Below are positions 43,730 through 51,820 of a stretch of 64,000 nt of DNA, one piece after another. The position numbers and the translations under genes are program-made. This stretch comes from Paenibacillus sp. FSL H7-0326 (GTDB taxonomy: Bacteria > Bacillota > Bacilli > Paenibacillales > Paenibacillaceae). Every line of letters starts with the position of its first letter. Within the stretch, counting starts at the first letter, position 1. The notes under the pieces were generated by a model. The model saw nothing but the letters and a program-made list of their open reading frames with translations, did no database searches and was not told the DNA's origin. Location: the NCBI RefSeq assembly GCF_001955535.1, contig NZ_MPVN01000001.1, forward strand, positions 806,001-870,000. The letters run 5' to 3'.

Positions 43730-44746
43730 ATGTACCGTCTATCACGTATTTCATATGCAGGAATCAGCGGAATCCTTCTGCTCGGTTTCTCATTATTGCT
43801 GGTTCTTGTTGTTTCCATGTGGCAGGGAGCACTTCATATTCCATCAAGTCTTCTTCAGCTGAACACCATTTTCATGAGCATACTCATTGAGGCATTACCG
43901 TTCGTACTCATTGGGGTGCTGATCGCTGGGGTTATTCAAATCTTTGTGACAGAAGATCATATTCGAAGATGGCTCCCCCGCAGCAAGCCTGCCACGATCC
44001 TCATGAGCTGTGTTATCGGAGCCCTCTTTCCCGCCTGTGAATGCGGCATTGTACCGATTACAAGACGGCTTGTTCAAAAAGGGGTCCCGCTCTATGCGGG
44101 TGTTGGTTTTATGCTGACGGGTCCGCTCATTAATCCGATCGTCATCGCTTCAACGTACATGGCTTTTGGCAACGATCTGCAAATGGCTGGACTTCGTATG
44201 GGCATCGGATTCTTGATTGCATTACTGATTACTTTTGCTGTGAGCATGTCTTTTCAAGGAACTCAATTGAGAAACGCTTCCTCATCGTCCACATCCACAG
44301 CTCATCAGCATGCTCACAAGCAGCATACCTCCCCTTCCTTCACTGCTCGCTTTAAACATATGCTTCATCATTCTATTGACGAATTTTTTGACATGGGGAA
44401 GTTTCTCATTATTGGAGCCTTCATCGCGGCAGCGGTTCAGACCTTCGTCTCTGCCAAATCCCTTGTCGATATAGGTACAGGTATGGCTTCTTCTACCCTT
44501 GTTATGATGGGACTAGCCTATGTTCTGTCGCTATGCTCTGAAGCAGATGCCTTCATCGGTTCATCCTTCCGTCATTTATTCAGCACAACGCCTATTCTCG
44601 GATTTCTGATCTTCGGACCGATGCTGGACCTGAAGAACACCATAATGATGCTTAGCGTATTTCGGGCCCGATTTGTTGTCTGCCTTCTTGCTCTTGTCGT
44701 GCTGACTATATTTACTACACTCATGCTGCTTCAACCCTATATATAA
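43730..44746 (+). CDS. Permease of the COG0701/ArsP_1 family (YcgR-like)
   Basis: Protein of 338 aa with about eight helices in two homologous halves. The family's diagnostic CECG motif appears in IGALFPACECGIVPITRRLVQKGVP, and the second half has LSLCSEADAFIGSSF. Between the halves is a cytosolic loop rich in Ser, Thr and His (HQHAHKQH). Relatives include B. subtilis YcgR, usually paired with a DUF1980 protein (YcgQ), as here. Comparative genomics has linked such pairs to zinc homeostasis. Transport direction and substrate are not proven. The stop overlaps the ribosome site of the partner gene. Confidence 0.85.
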   Translation: MYRLSRISYAGISGILLLGFSLLLVLVVSMWQGALHIPSSLLQLNTIFMSILIEALPFVLIGVLIAGVIQIFVTEDHIRRWLPRSKPATILMSCVIGALFPACECGIVPITRRLVQKGVPLYAGVGFMLTGPLINPIVIASTYMAFGNDLQMAGLRMGIGFLIALLITFAVSMSFQGTQLRNASSSSTSTAHQHAHKQHTSPSFTARFKHMLHHSIDEFFDMGKFLIIGAFIAAAVQTFVSAKSLVDIGTGMASSTLVMMGLAYVLSLCSEADAFIGSSFRHLFSTTPILGFLIFGPMLDLKNTIMMLSVFRARFVVCLLALVVLTIFTTLMLLQPYI

Positions 44747-44764
44747 GGAGGTTACGTCCTGCAT

Positions 44765-45877
44765 ATGAACATCAAATGGAACGGACAACAGCTCTTTCGA
44801 GCTGGCATCCTGCTATTGTTTTCCATCATGCTGTTTCAGCTGCATTTCACCGGGGAAATATTGAAATTCGTTAATCCAAAGTATGAGCCGCTCAGTCTTA
44901 GCGCTGCTGTCCTATTTGCATGCCTATTTCTGATTCAGCTCGGAAGAGGCTGGGACGAGGTAAGTCATGAGCACAATCTCCATGAACATGGCCATCACGA
45001 GCACATCGATCATGAGCATAACCATCATGAGCATGAACATCATGAGCATGAACATCATGAGCACCTTCATCACCCTTCTATCGAAAATCAAGACGATTCA
45101 ATGCAGCGGCATGCACCTCACCATTGCGGAGATGACCACTGTCATCACGATCATGGAGATGGAAAGCTCAATTATAAGAAACTCATCACCTATGCCATTA
45201 TTATCTTCCCGCTGGCTGCAGGATTTCTTGTGCCTCCCCAAGTTCTGAATGCTTCCATTGCAGATAAGAAAGGCGGCTTGATGCTGTTAACCGGCTCACA
45301 GCAGAATTCCGAAGCAACAGAAACAACTCAATCCACAGCGTCAAATGGAGAGCTTGCCCTGAATACTCAGCCCACAGATCTTATTGAGCTCCCTGGATAT
45401 GAAGAGGCAGTCACAGATGAACATGCAGAGGACGAAGGCGTAATGGAGAACACCGTATCGAGGGATGAGTTTAATCAGATGATGTCGGATTTGGAGGACA
45501 AACAATCCATAGTAATGGAGGAGCATATTTTCGCCTCATATTTTGAACGTATTGCTAACACGCCGGATGAATATGCGGGCAGATCCATCCAGCTATCCGG
45601 TTTTGTATTTCGAGATGAGGAGCTTTCGGACAACCAGCTTGTGATTTCGAGATTTTTAATTACCCATTGTATTGCAGATGCGGCCCTGATCGGATTTCTG
45701 GCTGAATTTCCGCAAGCAGCCCGGCTTGACGAGGATACATGGATTGAAGCAACCGGTGTCATCGATACGACGGTGCATAACGGAACTAGGCTGCCCATGA
45801 TACGCATCACAGAATGGAAGGAATCGGCAGCCCCCGATCAGCCGTATGTCTATCCGCTGAGTGTAAGGATTTTATGA
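44765..45877 (+). CDS. DUF1980/TIGR03943 family protein with His-rich loop (YcgQ-like)
   Basis: Protein of 370 aa. Two N-terminal helices (about residues 8-28 and 38-58) are followed by a His-rich stretch (about 66-135) of HEH/HHEHEH repeats, CGDDHCHHDHGDG, and a third helix near 145-160. The extracytoplasmic C-terminal part (about 245-370) has YAGRSIQLSGFVFRDEE and FLITHCIADAALIGFLAEF, the DUF1980 core resembling an OB fold with a conserved His-Cys. The His cluster strongly suggests Zn2+ or similar metal binding. It is cotranscribed with the COG0701 permease, and the two probably form one membrane complex. Confidence 0.85.
   Translation: MNIKWNGQQLFRAGILLLFSIMLFQLHFTGEILKFVNPKYEPLSLSAAVLFACLFLIQLGRGWDEVSHEHNLHEHGHHEHIDHEHNHHEHEHHEHEHHEHLHHPSIENQDDSMQRHAPHHCGDDHCHHDHGDGKLNYKKLITYAIIIFPLAAGFLVPPQVLNASIADKKGGLMLLTGSQQNSEATETTQSTASNGELALNTQPTDLIELPGYEEAVTDEHAEDEGVMENTVSRDEFNQMMSDLEDKQSIVMEEHIFASYFERIANTPDEYAGRSIQLSGFVFRDEELSDNQLVISRFLITHCIADAALIGFLAEFPQAARLDEDTWIEATGVIDTTVHNGTRLPMIRITEWKESAAPDQPYVYPLSVRIL
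45011..45064 (+). repeat. In-frame 15-bp tandem repeats encoding the His/Glu cluster
   Basis: The unit CATCATGAGCATGAA occurs at 45023-45037 and 45038-45052, with a partial third copy to 45064 and a degenerate one before. It encodes HHEHE and is prone to copy-number change without shifting frame. Confidence 0.8.
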
Positions 45878-45901
45878 GACGAGTAGTTTAGCTGTGCTTC
45901 G

Positions 45902-47413
45902 TTAGTTCGATATCTTTATTTTTATCTTGTTGAGATAGGCGACAAGCTGTTCCACATTTTGCTCCGCTTGTGCAAAGCCGATATATCCGTCCGGCCGGAC
46001 GAGAAATAGGGAGCCCAGAGGAATGCCTGCTTTTTTAATAGCCACGATGTTATTAAACTCATGTAATGGAATGGAGTTATCTTCAGCAAACAGGGTTAAT
46101 TGCGGATCTGCTTGACCATAGACATGAAGCTGCCACTCCATGCATTGTAACGGCTTAAAATTATCTTCTGACATCTGTACCCATGGCAAACGGTCACCTG
46201 CCTGCAGATGGCCGGCTTTGCCTTCACTCAGCAGGCTGTCCGGATAATGAATCCGCGTTTGGGACAGGATTTCAAATGCTTTTCTCCGGGCCGGCGGAAG
46301 ATGGAACAGAACAGGTACAAAATACGGAATAATGACTTCCATGGCTAATTTGGAGTTTATCCCTTTGCCCACCATAATCTGAAAAGCGCGGTCTGTCGTT
46401 GCTACAAGGGTCTTCGCGAATCCGATTCTTTCTGTTTCATAGGAATCCAAAATTTGCTCGTCTGCTTCTCCTTGAAGAACAGCGGCGAGCTTCCAGGCCA
46501 GGTTCATCGCATCCCCAATGCCTGTATTCATCCCTTGTCCTCCAGCGGGACTATGGACATGGCCTGCATCACCTGCAATAAAAATACGCCCTTTTCGGAA
46601 ACGCTCACTGACCCGGTGATGAACCTTGAAGGTAGAGAACCAGTTCACCTCTTGAATATCTGCTTCCGTATTTGGTGACGCATAGGGGGCAATGACATTA
46701 AAATCATCCGGGAGACCCTGCTCCAGTACCGCTTTCGGTATAATACCGATCAGCCTAACATAGCCGGTTGTACGCACCGGTGCGGTGAGACAAAATCCGT
46801 CATTGTTAAAGCTTATATGCAGACCCTGGATCGGGACAGCGCTCTTCACATCCGCAACATAAAACATTTGTTCATAGGTTCCGCCGGCAAAGGAAAGCCC
46901 CAGTCCTTTACGAACGGTACTATGAGCCCCGTCACAGCCACAAATATATTGAAATACGGTCTCCTCGCGCACTCCTTGCTTCTCGAGAACCGCACGAACC
47001 CCTTCTCCCTCTTCTCTGAAAGAAACTAATTCCGTATTCCACTCCACACGGTCTCCTCGCTCCTTCAGCGCACTTTCCAGAATGGCCTCATGCTCATCCT
47101 GAGGAAGGCTGAGTACATAAGGATAAGGACTGATCCCAAGGCCAATATTCCCCAATTTCATGCTCGCTTTTAGCTCCCCATCTTTACGAATTTGTAGTTC
47201 CTGGATGGGAATTCCCCGCTGTGCCAATTCATCTGCAAGTCCAAGCTGCTGGTAATATTCCAGTGTTCGCGCATGGACGACAATCGCTCTAGAGGCTTCC
47301 CCCGTTCCACTTGTTTTGTCAACAATTCGAAACGGGATTCCCTGCTTCTGCAATGCCAATGCCATCACTAAGCCGGTTGGACCGGCGCCGACAATCAATA
47401 CTTGAGGGTTCAT
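45902..47413 (-). CDS. FAD-dependent monooxygenase (phenol hydroxylase/PheA-TfdB type)
   Basis: Group A flavoprotein hydroxylase of 503 aa. The GAGPTGLVMALAL dinucleotide motif is at residues 8-20, CGCDGAHSTVRKGLG is the DG motif near 157, and IFIAGDAGHVHSPAGGQGMNTGIGDAMNLAWKL is the GD motif near 273. A C-terminal thioredoxin-like region (about 390-503) follows, as in aromatic-ring hydroxylases and antibiotic-modifying enzymes such as rifampicin monooxygenase. The substrate is not deducible. AGGAGG stands upstream of the ATG. It is a stand-alone gene, convergent with the DUF1980 gene; no terminator was found in the short gap. Confidence 0.88.
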   Translation of the reverse strand: MNPQVLIVGAGPTGLVMALALQKQGIPFRIVDKTSGTGEASRAIVVHARTLEYYQQLGLADELAQRGIPIQELQIRKDGELKASMKLGNIGLGISPYPYVLSLPQDEHEAILESALKERGDRVEWNTELVSFREEGEGVRAVLEKQGVREETVFQYICGCDGAHSTVRKGLGLSFAGGTYEQMFYVADVKSAVPIQGLHISFNNDGFCLTAPVRTTGYVRLIGIIPKAVLEQGLPDDFNVIAPYASPNTEADIQEVNWFSTFKVHHRVSERFRKGRIFIAGDAGHVHSPAGGQGMNTGIGDAMNLAWKLAAVLQGEADEQILDSYETERIGFAKTLVATTDRAFQIMVGKGINSKLAMEVIIPYFVPVLFHLPPARRKAFEILSQTRIHYPDSLLSEGKAGHLQAGDRLPWVQMSEDNFKPLQCMEWQLHVYGQADPQLTLFAEDNSIPLHEFNNIVAIKKAGIPLGSLFLVRPDGYIGFAQAEQNVEQLVAYLNKIKIKISN

Positions 47414-47675
47414 ATGTCTTATTCCTCCTGCACTTCATCCTGAAATAAGGGAAAAGATTAATTCATATTTACACATTACGAATGATAAGTTTGCTTTATT
47501 ATAACCTTACGCCATCACTGCTAAGCAATATATATGACCTGAGCATCCCATTATGTACTGTCAGCCGCAATGACTATTGGGATACGAGAATTGGTGTAAG
47601 AGCAACATATAAACGCACGCGCAGAAAACTAAAGATACTCAAACACCATTTGATTATCTAGTATAAAACATAAAA

Positions 47676-47702
47676 AAACCCTTACTCGACGTAAGGGTTT
47701 AG
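47676..47702 (-). terminator. Terminator of tRNA-Lys
   Basis: On the minus strand AAACCCTTAC and GTAAGGGTTT pair around TCGAC-type loop bases and are followed by seven T. The rest of 47414-47675 shows no gene or other element that I can identify beyond the monooxygenase leader. Confidence 0.85.
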
Positions 47703-47711
47703 TCAGATATA

Positions 47712-47784
<73 letters not shown>

Positions 47785-47806
47785 GTAAGCTCATGCCGCT
47801 AAGGCA

Positions 47807-47873
47807 GTTGTTACATTCATGAATGTTAACAACTCAGTAAAATCTATTATAACAGATAATAAATAATAATCAA
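47807..47873 (-). promoter_or_regulatory. Promoter and palindromic leader of tRNA-Lys
   Basis: TTGATT (47868-47873) and TATAAT (47846-47851) are spaced by 16 bases on the minus strand. Between the promoter and the tRNA lies a 27-base near-perfect palindrome (47807-47833), GTTGTTACATTCAT facing its complement with one extra base. Confidence 0.6.
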
Positions 47874-47879
47874 GCATTT

Positions 47880-48851
47880 TTATTTAAAAAGTGGAGCAAT
47901 GCGATCAATACGGTTCGTCCATATACCTCCAGTATAATGATCCGGAAGTTTTTTAATATCCTCTAGTGTATCAAATCCTCCCGAAAAGTCACTTCCATCT
48001 CCCGCGACGATCATAATCCGTGTATCCGCTTGTTCCATCCGGCTCAGAAATTTGTCAGGCCACCCCCACAGCAGAGGTGCAATCTTATTCGGAATATGGA
48101 GCTGAGTATGCTCGCAGGCGGCAGGCATGTAACCGGTCCAGCCAACAGACAAATAAGACAGCAGACAACTTTTCATCGTGTCCTTCGACATCACCCGAAG
48201 CTCAGGTAACCTTTCCTTCAATGCGGCAATGGGCTCGTCACCTCCGTAAACCGCAAGCAGGTTTTGCTGCTGCTTAGGAAGCTTGGATAAATACGCTGCC
48301 AGAAGCTCTCCTTCTGCCGGATCACTGCTTTTGACATTAATTAATAACGCTTTATCCGGAAATTGCTCTAACACTTCTGTCATTGATGGCATCTGACCTA
48401 TTCCCTTTCCCCGAAAAGGGTACGTCTGTCCTCCGTCAGCAGTATAACCATACCCAATATCGAGCTTCTTTAATTCAGCCATTGTATAATCTCGGGTAAC
48501 TCCCTCCCCATCCGTTCGGCAGCCTATCGTCCAGTCATGAAATACTGCGAATTGATCATCCTTAGTGATGTGCACGTCAAATTCAACGATATCTGCCCCA
48601 GCTTGAAACGCAGCATTCATGGATGCGATCGTATTCTCCAAGTATGGATGCTCTGGCTGATGAATTCGCTCTGCCGTACAAGTATCATTCTCGATGCCTT
48701 CCATTGCAAAAGTTTGTGCAAGTCCACGATGTGCTAGAAGTATCGGCTCTCCGCTTCCCTGTTTTACGAACAGGGAACTATTATTCAAATAAATTAAGAT
48801 AACGAGTGCGGCTAAGATCATAAAGGTTTTGCTTCTTATTATCTTCTTCAA
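47880..48851 (-). CDS. Membrane-anchored glycerophosphodiester phosphodiesterase family protein
   Basis: Protein of 323 aa. A basic start and one hydrophobic helix (residues 10-28) anchor or export it. The GDPD core shows LLAHRGLAQ (about residues 39-46), then after an unusual insertion of some 20 residues the YLENTIASMNAAF segment, FDVHITKDDQFAVFHDW, and LLINVKS. The insertion and weak later motifs set it apart from the cytoplasmic paralogue at 8515. It starts at TTG six bases after the HxlR gene stop, suggesting translational coupling. Probably degrades extracellular glycerophosphodiesters or teichoic-acid material; this is inferred. Confidence 0.8.
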   Translation of the reverse strand: MKKIIRSKTFMILAALVILIYLNNSSLFVKQGSGEPILLAHRGLAQTFAMEGIENDTCTAERIHQPEHPYLENTIASMNAAFQAGADIVEFDVHITKDDQFAVFHDWTIGCRTDGEGVTRDYTMAELKKLDIGYGYTADGGQTYPFRGKGIGQMPSMTEVLEQFPDKALLINVKSSDPAEGELLAAYLSKLPKQQQNLLAVYGGDEPIAALKERLPELRVMSKDTMKSCLLSYLSVGWTGYMPAACEHTQLHIPNKIAPLLWGWPDKFLSRMEQADTRIMIVAGDGSDFSGGFDTLEDIKKLPDHYTGGIWTNRIDRIAPLFK

Positions 48852-48856
48852 TCTAT

Positions 48857-49225
48857 TCAGGCAGGATCCCCCTCCTTATCTCCGTTTGGATTCTTGTTTA
48901 AGTGAACACTAATATAGTGCTCGCCCCACTCACCCAGTTGGTCTAATATTGACTTCAATGATTTCCCTAATTCACTCATTTCGTAGACAACTTTCGGCGG
49001 TACTTGATTATATATCGTCCGAGTAATGAGTCCGTCATCCTCCAGTTCTCGAAGCACCTGGGTTAAAATTTTTTGAGATATATCTGGGATTTCCTTCCTA
49101 AACTCGCTCGATCTCATTGATCCGCAATTTAAATAACATAAGATCAACAGCTTCCATTTCCCTCCAATGACCTCCAAGGTCGCTTCTGCAGGGATATTAT
49201 GGACTTGAGTCGATTGCTTCTTCAT
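48857..49225 (-). CDS. HxlR family transcriptional regulator
   Basis: Winged-HTH protein of 122 aa. Family motifs are ALTLEVIGGKWKLLIL-type (here ATLEVIGGKWKLLILCYL), RSSEFRKEIPDISQKILTQVLRELEDDGLI, and KVVYEMSELGKSLKSIL. HxlR proteins respond to aldehydes, quinones or disulfide stress and usually control a divergent oxidoreductase. Here the divergent gene at 49394 is a flavodoxin-fold quinone-reductase-like protein, fitting that pattern. There is no conserved N-terminal Cys as in YodB, but one Cys lies at residue 31 and another near 35. Confidence 0.88.
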   Translation of the reverse strand: MKKQSTQVHNIPAEATLEVIGGKWKLLILCYLNCGSMRSSEFRKEIPDISQKILTQVLRELEDDGLITRTIYNQVPPKVVYEMSELGKSLKSILDQLGEWGEHYISVHLNKNPNGDKEGDPA

Positions 49226-49245
49226 TATCCACAGTCCTTTAATAC

Positions 49246-49293
49246 AATATAGTAGTTACCTTTCAGTGCCTATAGCACCTAATGGTTCTATAA
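49246..49293. promoter_or_regulatory. Candidate HxlR operator in the divergent region
   Basis: An inverted repeat GTGC-CTATA-GCAC (49266-49278) lies close to the HxlR gene start, flanked by GTTACCT on one side and AATGGTT on the other. HxlR-type operators are palindromes in this location. Not matched to a defined consensus. Confidence 0.4.
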
Positions 49294-49393
49294 AAACAAA
49301 AAAGTGCGTTATTCCTCTATTTTACATCGTACTGCATAATTAAAATATTATCATAGGAGAGTGTAATAAACATAGAATGGAAGGTGACAAATC

Positions 49394-49984
49394 GTGAAAG
49401 TATTGATCGTTGTATCCCACCCAAGGGTGGATTCCTTAACCTTTTCTGTTGCTCATAAATTCACGCAAGGTCTCATAGATGGAGGTCACGAAACGGAAGT
49501 GCTGGATCTGCATCGCAGCGGATTTAATCCCGTACTTGGAGAAGCAGATGAGCCAGATTGGTCGTCTGATCATAAGGTGTATTCGCCTGAAGTAGAAACA
49601 GAAATGGAACGTATGAAGAACCATGATGCTCTCGCATACATCTTCCCAGTTTGGTGGTATAGTTTACCGGCTATGCTCAAAGGATATATTGATCGGGTCT
49701 GGAACAATGGTTTTGCATACGGTTCAAATAAACTCCATCATAAACAAGTACTCTGGCTTGGTCTAGCAGCAGATTCGAAGGAAGGAATGGAGAAGAGACA
49801 ATACGAGAAAATGATGAACCAGCAACTGAACATCGCAATAGCTGGTTACTGTGGAATTTTAAATAGCAGGGTTGAAATTCTATATAATACCTTGGATTCT
49901 AACTCGGAAACCCAAGAGAGACTGCTTACGCAAGCTTATCATTTAGGACTGAATTATGACAAAGCAAGAACGAGCCCGCTCTAA
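49394..49984 (+). CDS. NAD(P)H-dependent oxidoreductase, flavodoxin-like fold
   Basis: Protein of 196 aa of the KefF/MdaB/YwrO group. The FMN/FAD-binding start reads KVLIVVSHPRVDSLTFSVAHKF; AYIFPVWWYSLPAMLKGYIDRVWNNGFAYG is the diagnostic central region. Such enzymes reduce quinones by two electrons and protect against thiol-reactive compounds. It starts at GTG seven bases after AAGGTG. It is divergent from an HxlR gene and is very likely controlled by it. Confidence 0.88.
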   Translation: MKVLIVVSHPRVDSLTFSVAHKFTQGLIDGGHETEVLDLHRSGFNPVLGEADEPDWSSDHKVYSPEVETEMERMKNHDALAYIFPVWWYSLPAMLKGYIDRVWNNGFAYGSNKLHHKQVLWLGLAADSKEGMEKRQYEKMMNQQLNIAIAGYCGILNSRVEILYNTLDSNSETQERLLTQAYHLGLNYDKARTSPL

Positions 49985-50048
49985 TCCCTTTGGAATGTCC
50001 AATTCTTGAACCCACCCACCGAGAGTGTCACCCTGTGACTGCGTAAAG

Positions 50049-50086
50049 GAAAAAATCCGCAATCCCATATCGGATTGCGGATTTTC
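50049..50086 (-). terminator. Terminator of tRNA-Ala
   Basis: AAAAATCCGCAATCC and GGATTGCGGATTTT form a long perfect stem around a short loop; on the minus strand a T-run follows. It may also stop the oxidoreductase transcript from the other side. Confidence 0.85.
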
Positions 50087-50094
50087 TACGGTTA

Positions 50095-50167
50095 TGGAGC
50101 CTAGGGGGATCGAACCCCTGACCTCATCGCTGCCAGCGATGCGCTCTCCCAGCTGAGCTAAGGCCCC
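50095..50167 (-). tRNA. tRNA-Ala (anticodon GGC)
   Basis: 73 bases. The acceptor stem GGGGCCT/AGGCTCC includes one G-U pair; the D-arm is GCTC/GAGC. The anticodon arm CATCG-CTGGCAG-CGATG gives GGC. The T-arm is AGGGG-TTCGATC-CCCCT. CCA is not encoded. I could not fix its promoter. Confidence 0.95.
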
Positions 50168-50285
50168 GCCAAATTAAATACATACAAGACACATATGAAA
50201 TCATTCATCTTGTACACAAAAAGTAGTGTAACATAACTCGGTATATTTAGGCAATATGTCACCCTACTTTTTATTTTCATCGTTA

Positions 50286-50711
50286 TCAACTCTCTCTTAC
50301 ATCCCAAGCAGGATTCCAGACCACTTCCCACAAGTGACCATCCGGATCCATGAAGTGCCCGGAATAGCCTCCCCAGAACGTTTCATGTGCAGGATCACAG
50401 ATCGTGGCCCCGGCTTGACGTGCCTGCTCCATTATAGAATCCACCTCATCCTTGCTGCCCACATTATGTCCAATCGTCATTTCAGTCGAGCTAGGAGGAG
50501 CTAGCGGCACTTTAGCTTCAAAAGAAAGGTCCCTTCGATCCCAAATTGCCAGCTTCATCCCACCTTGCAATTCAAAAAAGGCAACCGCTCCGTGTTCAAA
50601 TTCCTTGCCTATGATCCCCTCAGTGGGAAATCCGAGTCCGTCCCTATAAAATTCAAGCGATCTCTCCAGATCATTCACTCCAAGCGTTAGTACGGTTATA
50701 TAAGGTTTCAT
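50286..50711 (-). CDS. VOC (glyoxalase/bleomycin resistance) family protein
   Basis: Protein of 141 aa with two beta-alpha-beta-beta-beta repeats. It starts ITVLTLGVNDLERSLEFYRDGLGFP and ends GGYSGHFMDPDGHLWEVVWNP, the typical second metal-site strand with His and Glu. VOC members include glyoxalases, dioxygenases and antibiotic-binding proteins; no substrate can be named. It is a single gene next to tRNA-Ala, and a tandem repeat lies immediately upstream. Confidence 0.85.
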   Translation of the reverse strand: MKPYITVLTLGVNDLERSLEFYRDGLGFPTEGIIGKEFEHGAVAFFELQGGMKLAIWDRRDLSFEAKVPLAPPSSTEMTIGHNVGSKDEVDSIMEQARQAGATICDPAHETFWGGYSGHFMDPDGHLWEVVWNPAWDVRES

Positions 50712-50742
50712 AACGAATGCTCTCCTCTACAGTATACATTGC

Positions 50743-50810
50743 CTTTTTTACTTCTTCCTAAAGTACCCAAACTCCTTTTTTTTACTTCTTCCTAAAGTAC
50801 CCAAACTCCT
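50743..50810. repeat. Perfect tandem duplication, 34-bp unit, two copies
   Basis: The unit containing TTACTTCTTCCTAAAGTACC followed by CAAACTCCTT occurs twice in a row with period 34. It lies upstream of the VOC gene and may include part of its promoter. Identical copies indicate a recent duplication. Confidence 0.85.
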
Positions 50811-50941
50811 TGTTGATAAGAATGCTGAAGTGTTCACATATATACGAATGAATTCTCAACTGAAACTCTAGGCACCAACCTATGCTAAGCTGAATAACTT
50901 AACTCGTGGATTATAATATCGAAGTGGAGGAATGAATAGCA

Positions 50942-51667
50942 ATGGCAGTGTCTTACATGGATTTTACTTCCCCGGATGTGCAATTTTTTGATGATGTCAA
51001 TAAAAACCGGTTCTTTACCAAAGACAGTGGTAACTACATTAATGTTCTTGGCCGAACACAACTGAATACACTGGGTAATGCCTCTCTGCTGGATATTACG
51101 CTCACTAGAGGAAATGTCGTTGAGCCTCACGTTCATCAGAATGCTTCCGAACTCGTCTATGTTGTTTCGGGAGAAGCGATTGTATCTTTTGTTAATCCTT
51201 TTACCAAAGAAGTTCTTAACTTTACGGCTAAACCTGGACAATCGGTATTAGTGCCTCAAGGATGGATTCACTGGGAAGTCGCATCACAGGACAATACAAA
51301 AATCATTGCCATTTTTGATGCGCCGGAACCGCTATTTATTGGAATATCTGATTTCCTGCGCCTAGCGCCAACGAACACGATTGCCCATACTTATTGTCTG
51401 GATGAAGCCATGCTGAAACAAACTTTGGCTCCCATCAAGGATACGACCGTCATTGGCCCTCCTGCAGACTGCAACAAGTACCATCAGCCGCAAACGGGAG
51501 TTCAGGGTACTTCCTACAACAACCACATGATGGCTCCGCAAGGATATCAAGGTCATATGATGCAAGGTCCTCAAAGTATGCAAGACGCTAACGTTTATCA
51601 AGGCCATATGAAAAAGGAAGGCTATTCCCGGCAAGTGATCGGCAATGGACAACGTCAAAATTACTAA
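50942..51667 (+). CDS. Single-cupin protein with Gln/Met/His-rich tail
   Basis: Protein of 241 aa. The cupin domain (about residues 40-125) shows motif 1, VEPHVHQNASELVYVVSGEA, with two His and a Glu, and motif 2, PGQSVLVPQGWIHW, so a metal site is complete. The tail after residue 185 is low-complexity, rich in Gln, Met, His, Gly and Tyr (QGYQGHMMQGPQSM). Such tails are common in spore-coat proteins, and an oxalate-decarboxylase-like coat role is possible but inferred. The ATG at 50942 follows GGAGG by 11 bases. Confidence 0.8.
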   Translation: MAVSYMDFTSPDVQFFDDVNKNRFFTKDSGNYINVLGRTQLNTLGNASLLDITLTRGNVVEPHVHQNASELVYVVSGEAIVSFVNPFTKEVLNFTAKPGQSVLVPQGWIHWEVASQDNTKIIAIFDAPEPLFIGISDFLRLAPTNTIAHTYCLDEAMLKQTLAPIKDTTVIGPPADCNKYHQPQTGVQGTSYNNHMMAPQGYQGHMMQGPQSMQDANVYQGHMKKEGYSRQVIGNGQRQNY

Positions 51668-51711
51668 GAAGTAATTTGATAAATACGTTGTATAAGACTT
51701 ACATCAATCCC

Positions 51712-51770
51712 TTTAAAATAAAAGCCTTCGGAGCTCATAATAATGAGTCTGAAGGCTTTTATTTTAGTTG
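51712..51770. terminator. Bidirectional terminator between the cupin gene and nrdR
   Basis: AAAATAAAAGCCTTC and GAAGGCTTTTATTTT form a 15-base stem with a partly paired inner region. It lies between convergent genes. Confidence 0.85.
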
Positions 51771-51820
51771 CTTGAATTGTTGCTTATTTTTCACCTGATT
51801 CATTATCATAGCTTTACGAT

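Noticed and set aside
43573..43818. 81-codon minus-strand frame between VanZ and the permease
   Set aside because: It overlaps the well-supported permease start and the promoter region and has no ribosome site.
44967..45248. Met/Ser/Ile-rich 93-codon plus frame
   Set aside because: It is the shifted reading of the CAT-CAT-GAG repeats that encode the His cluster.
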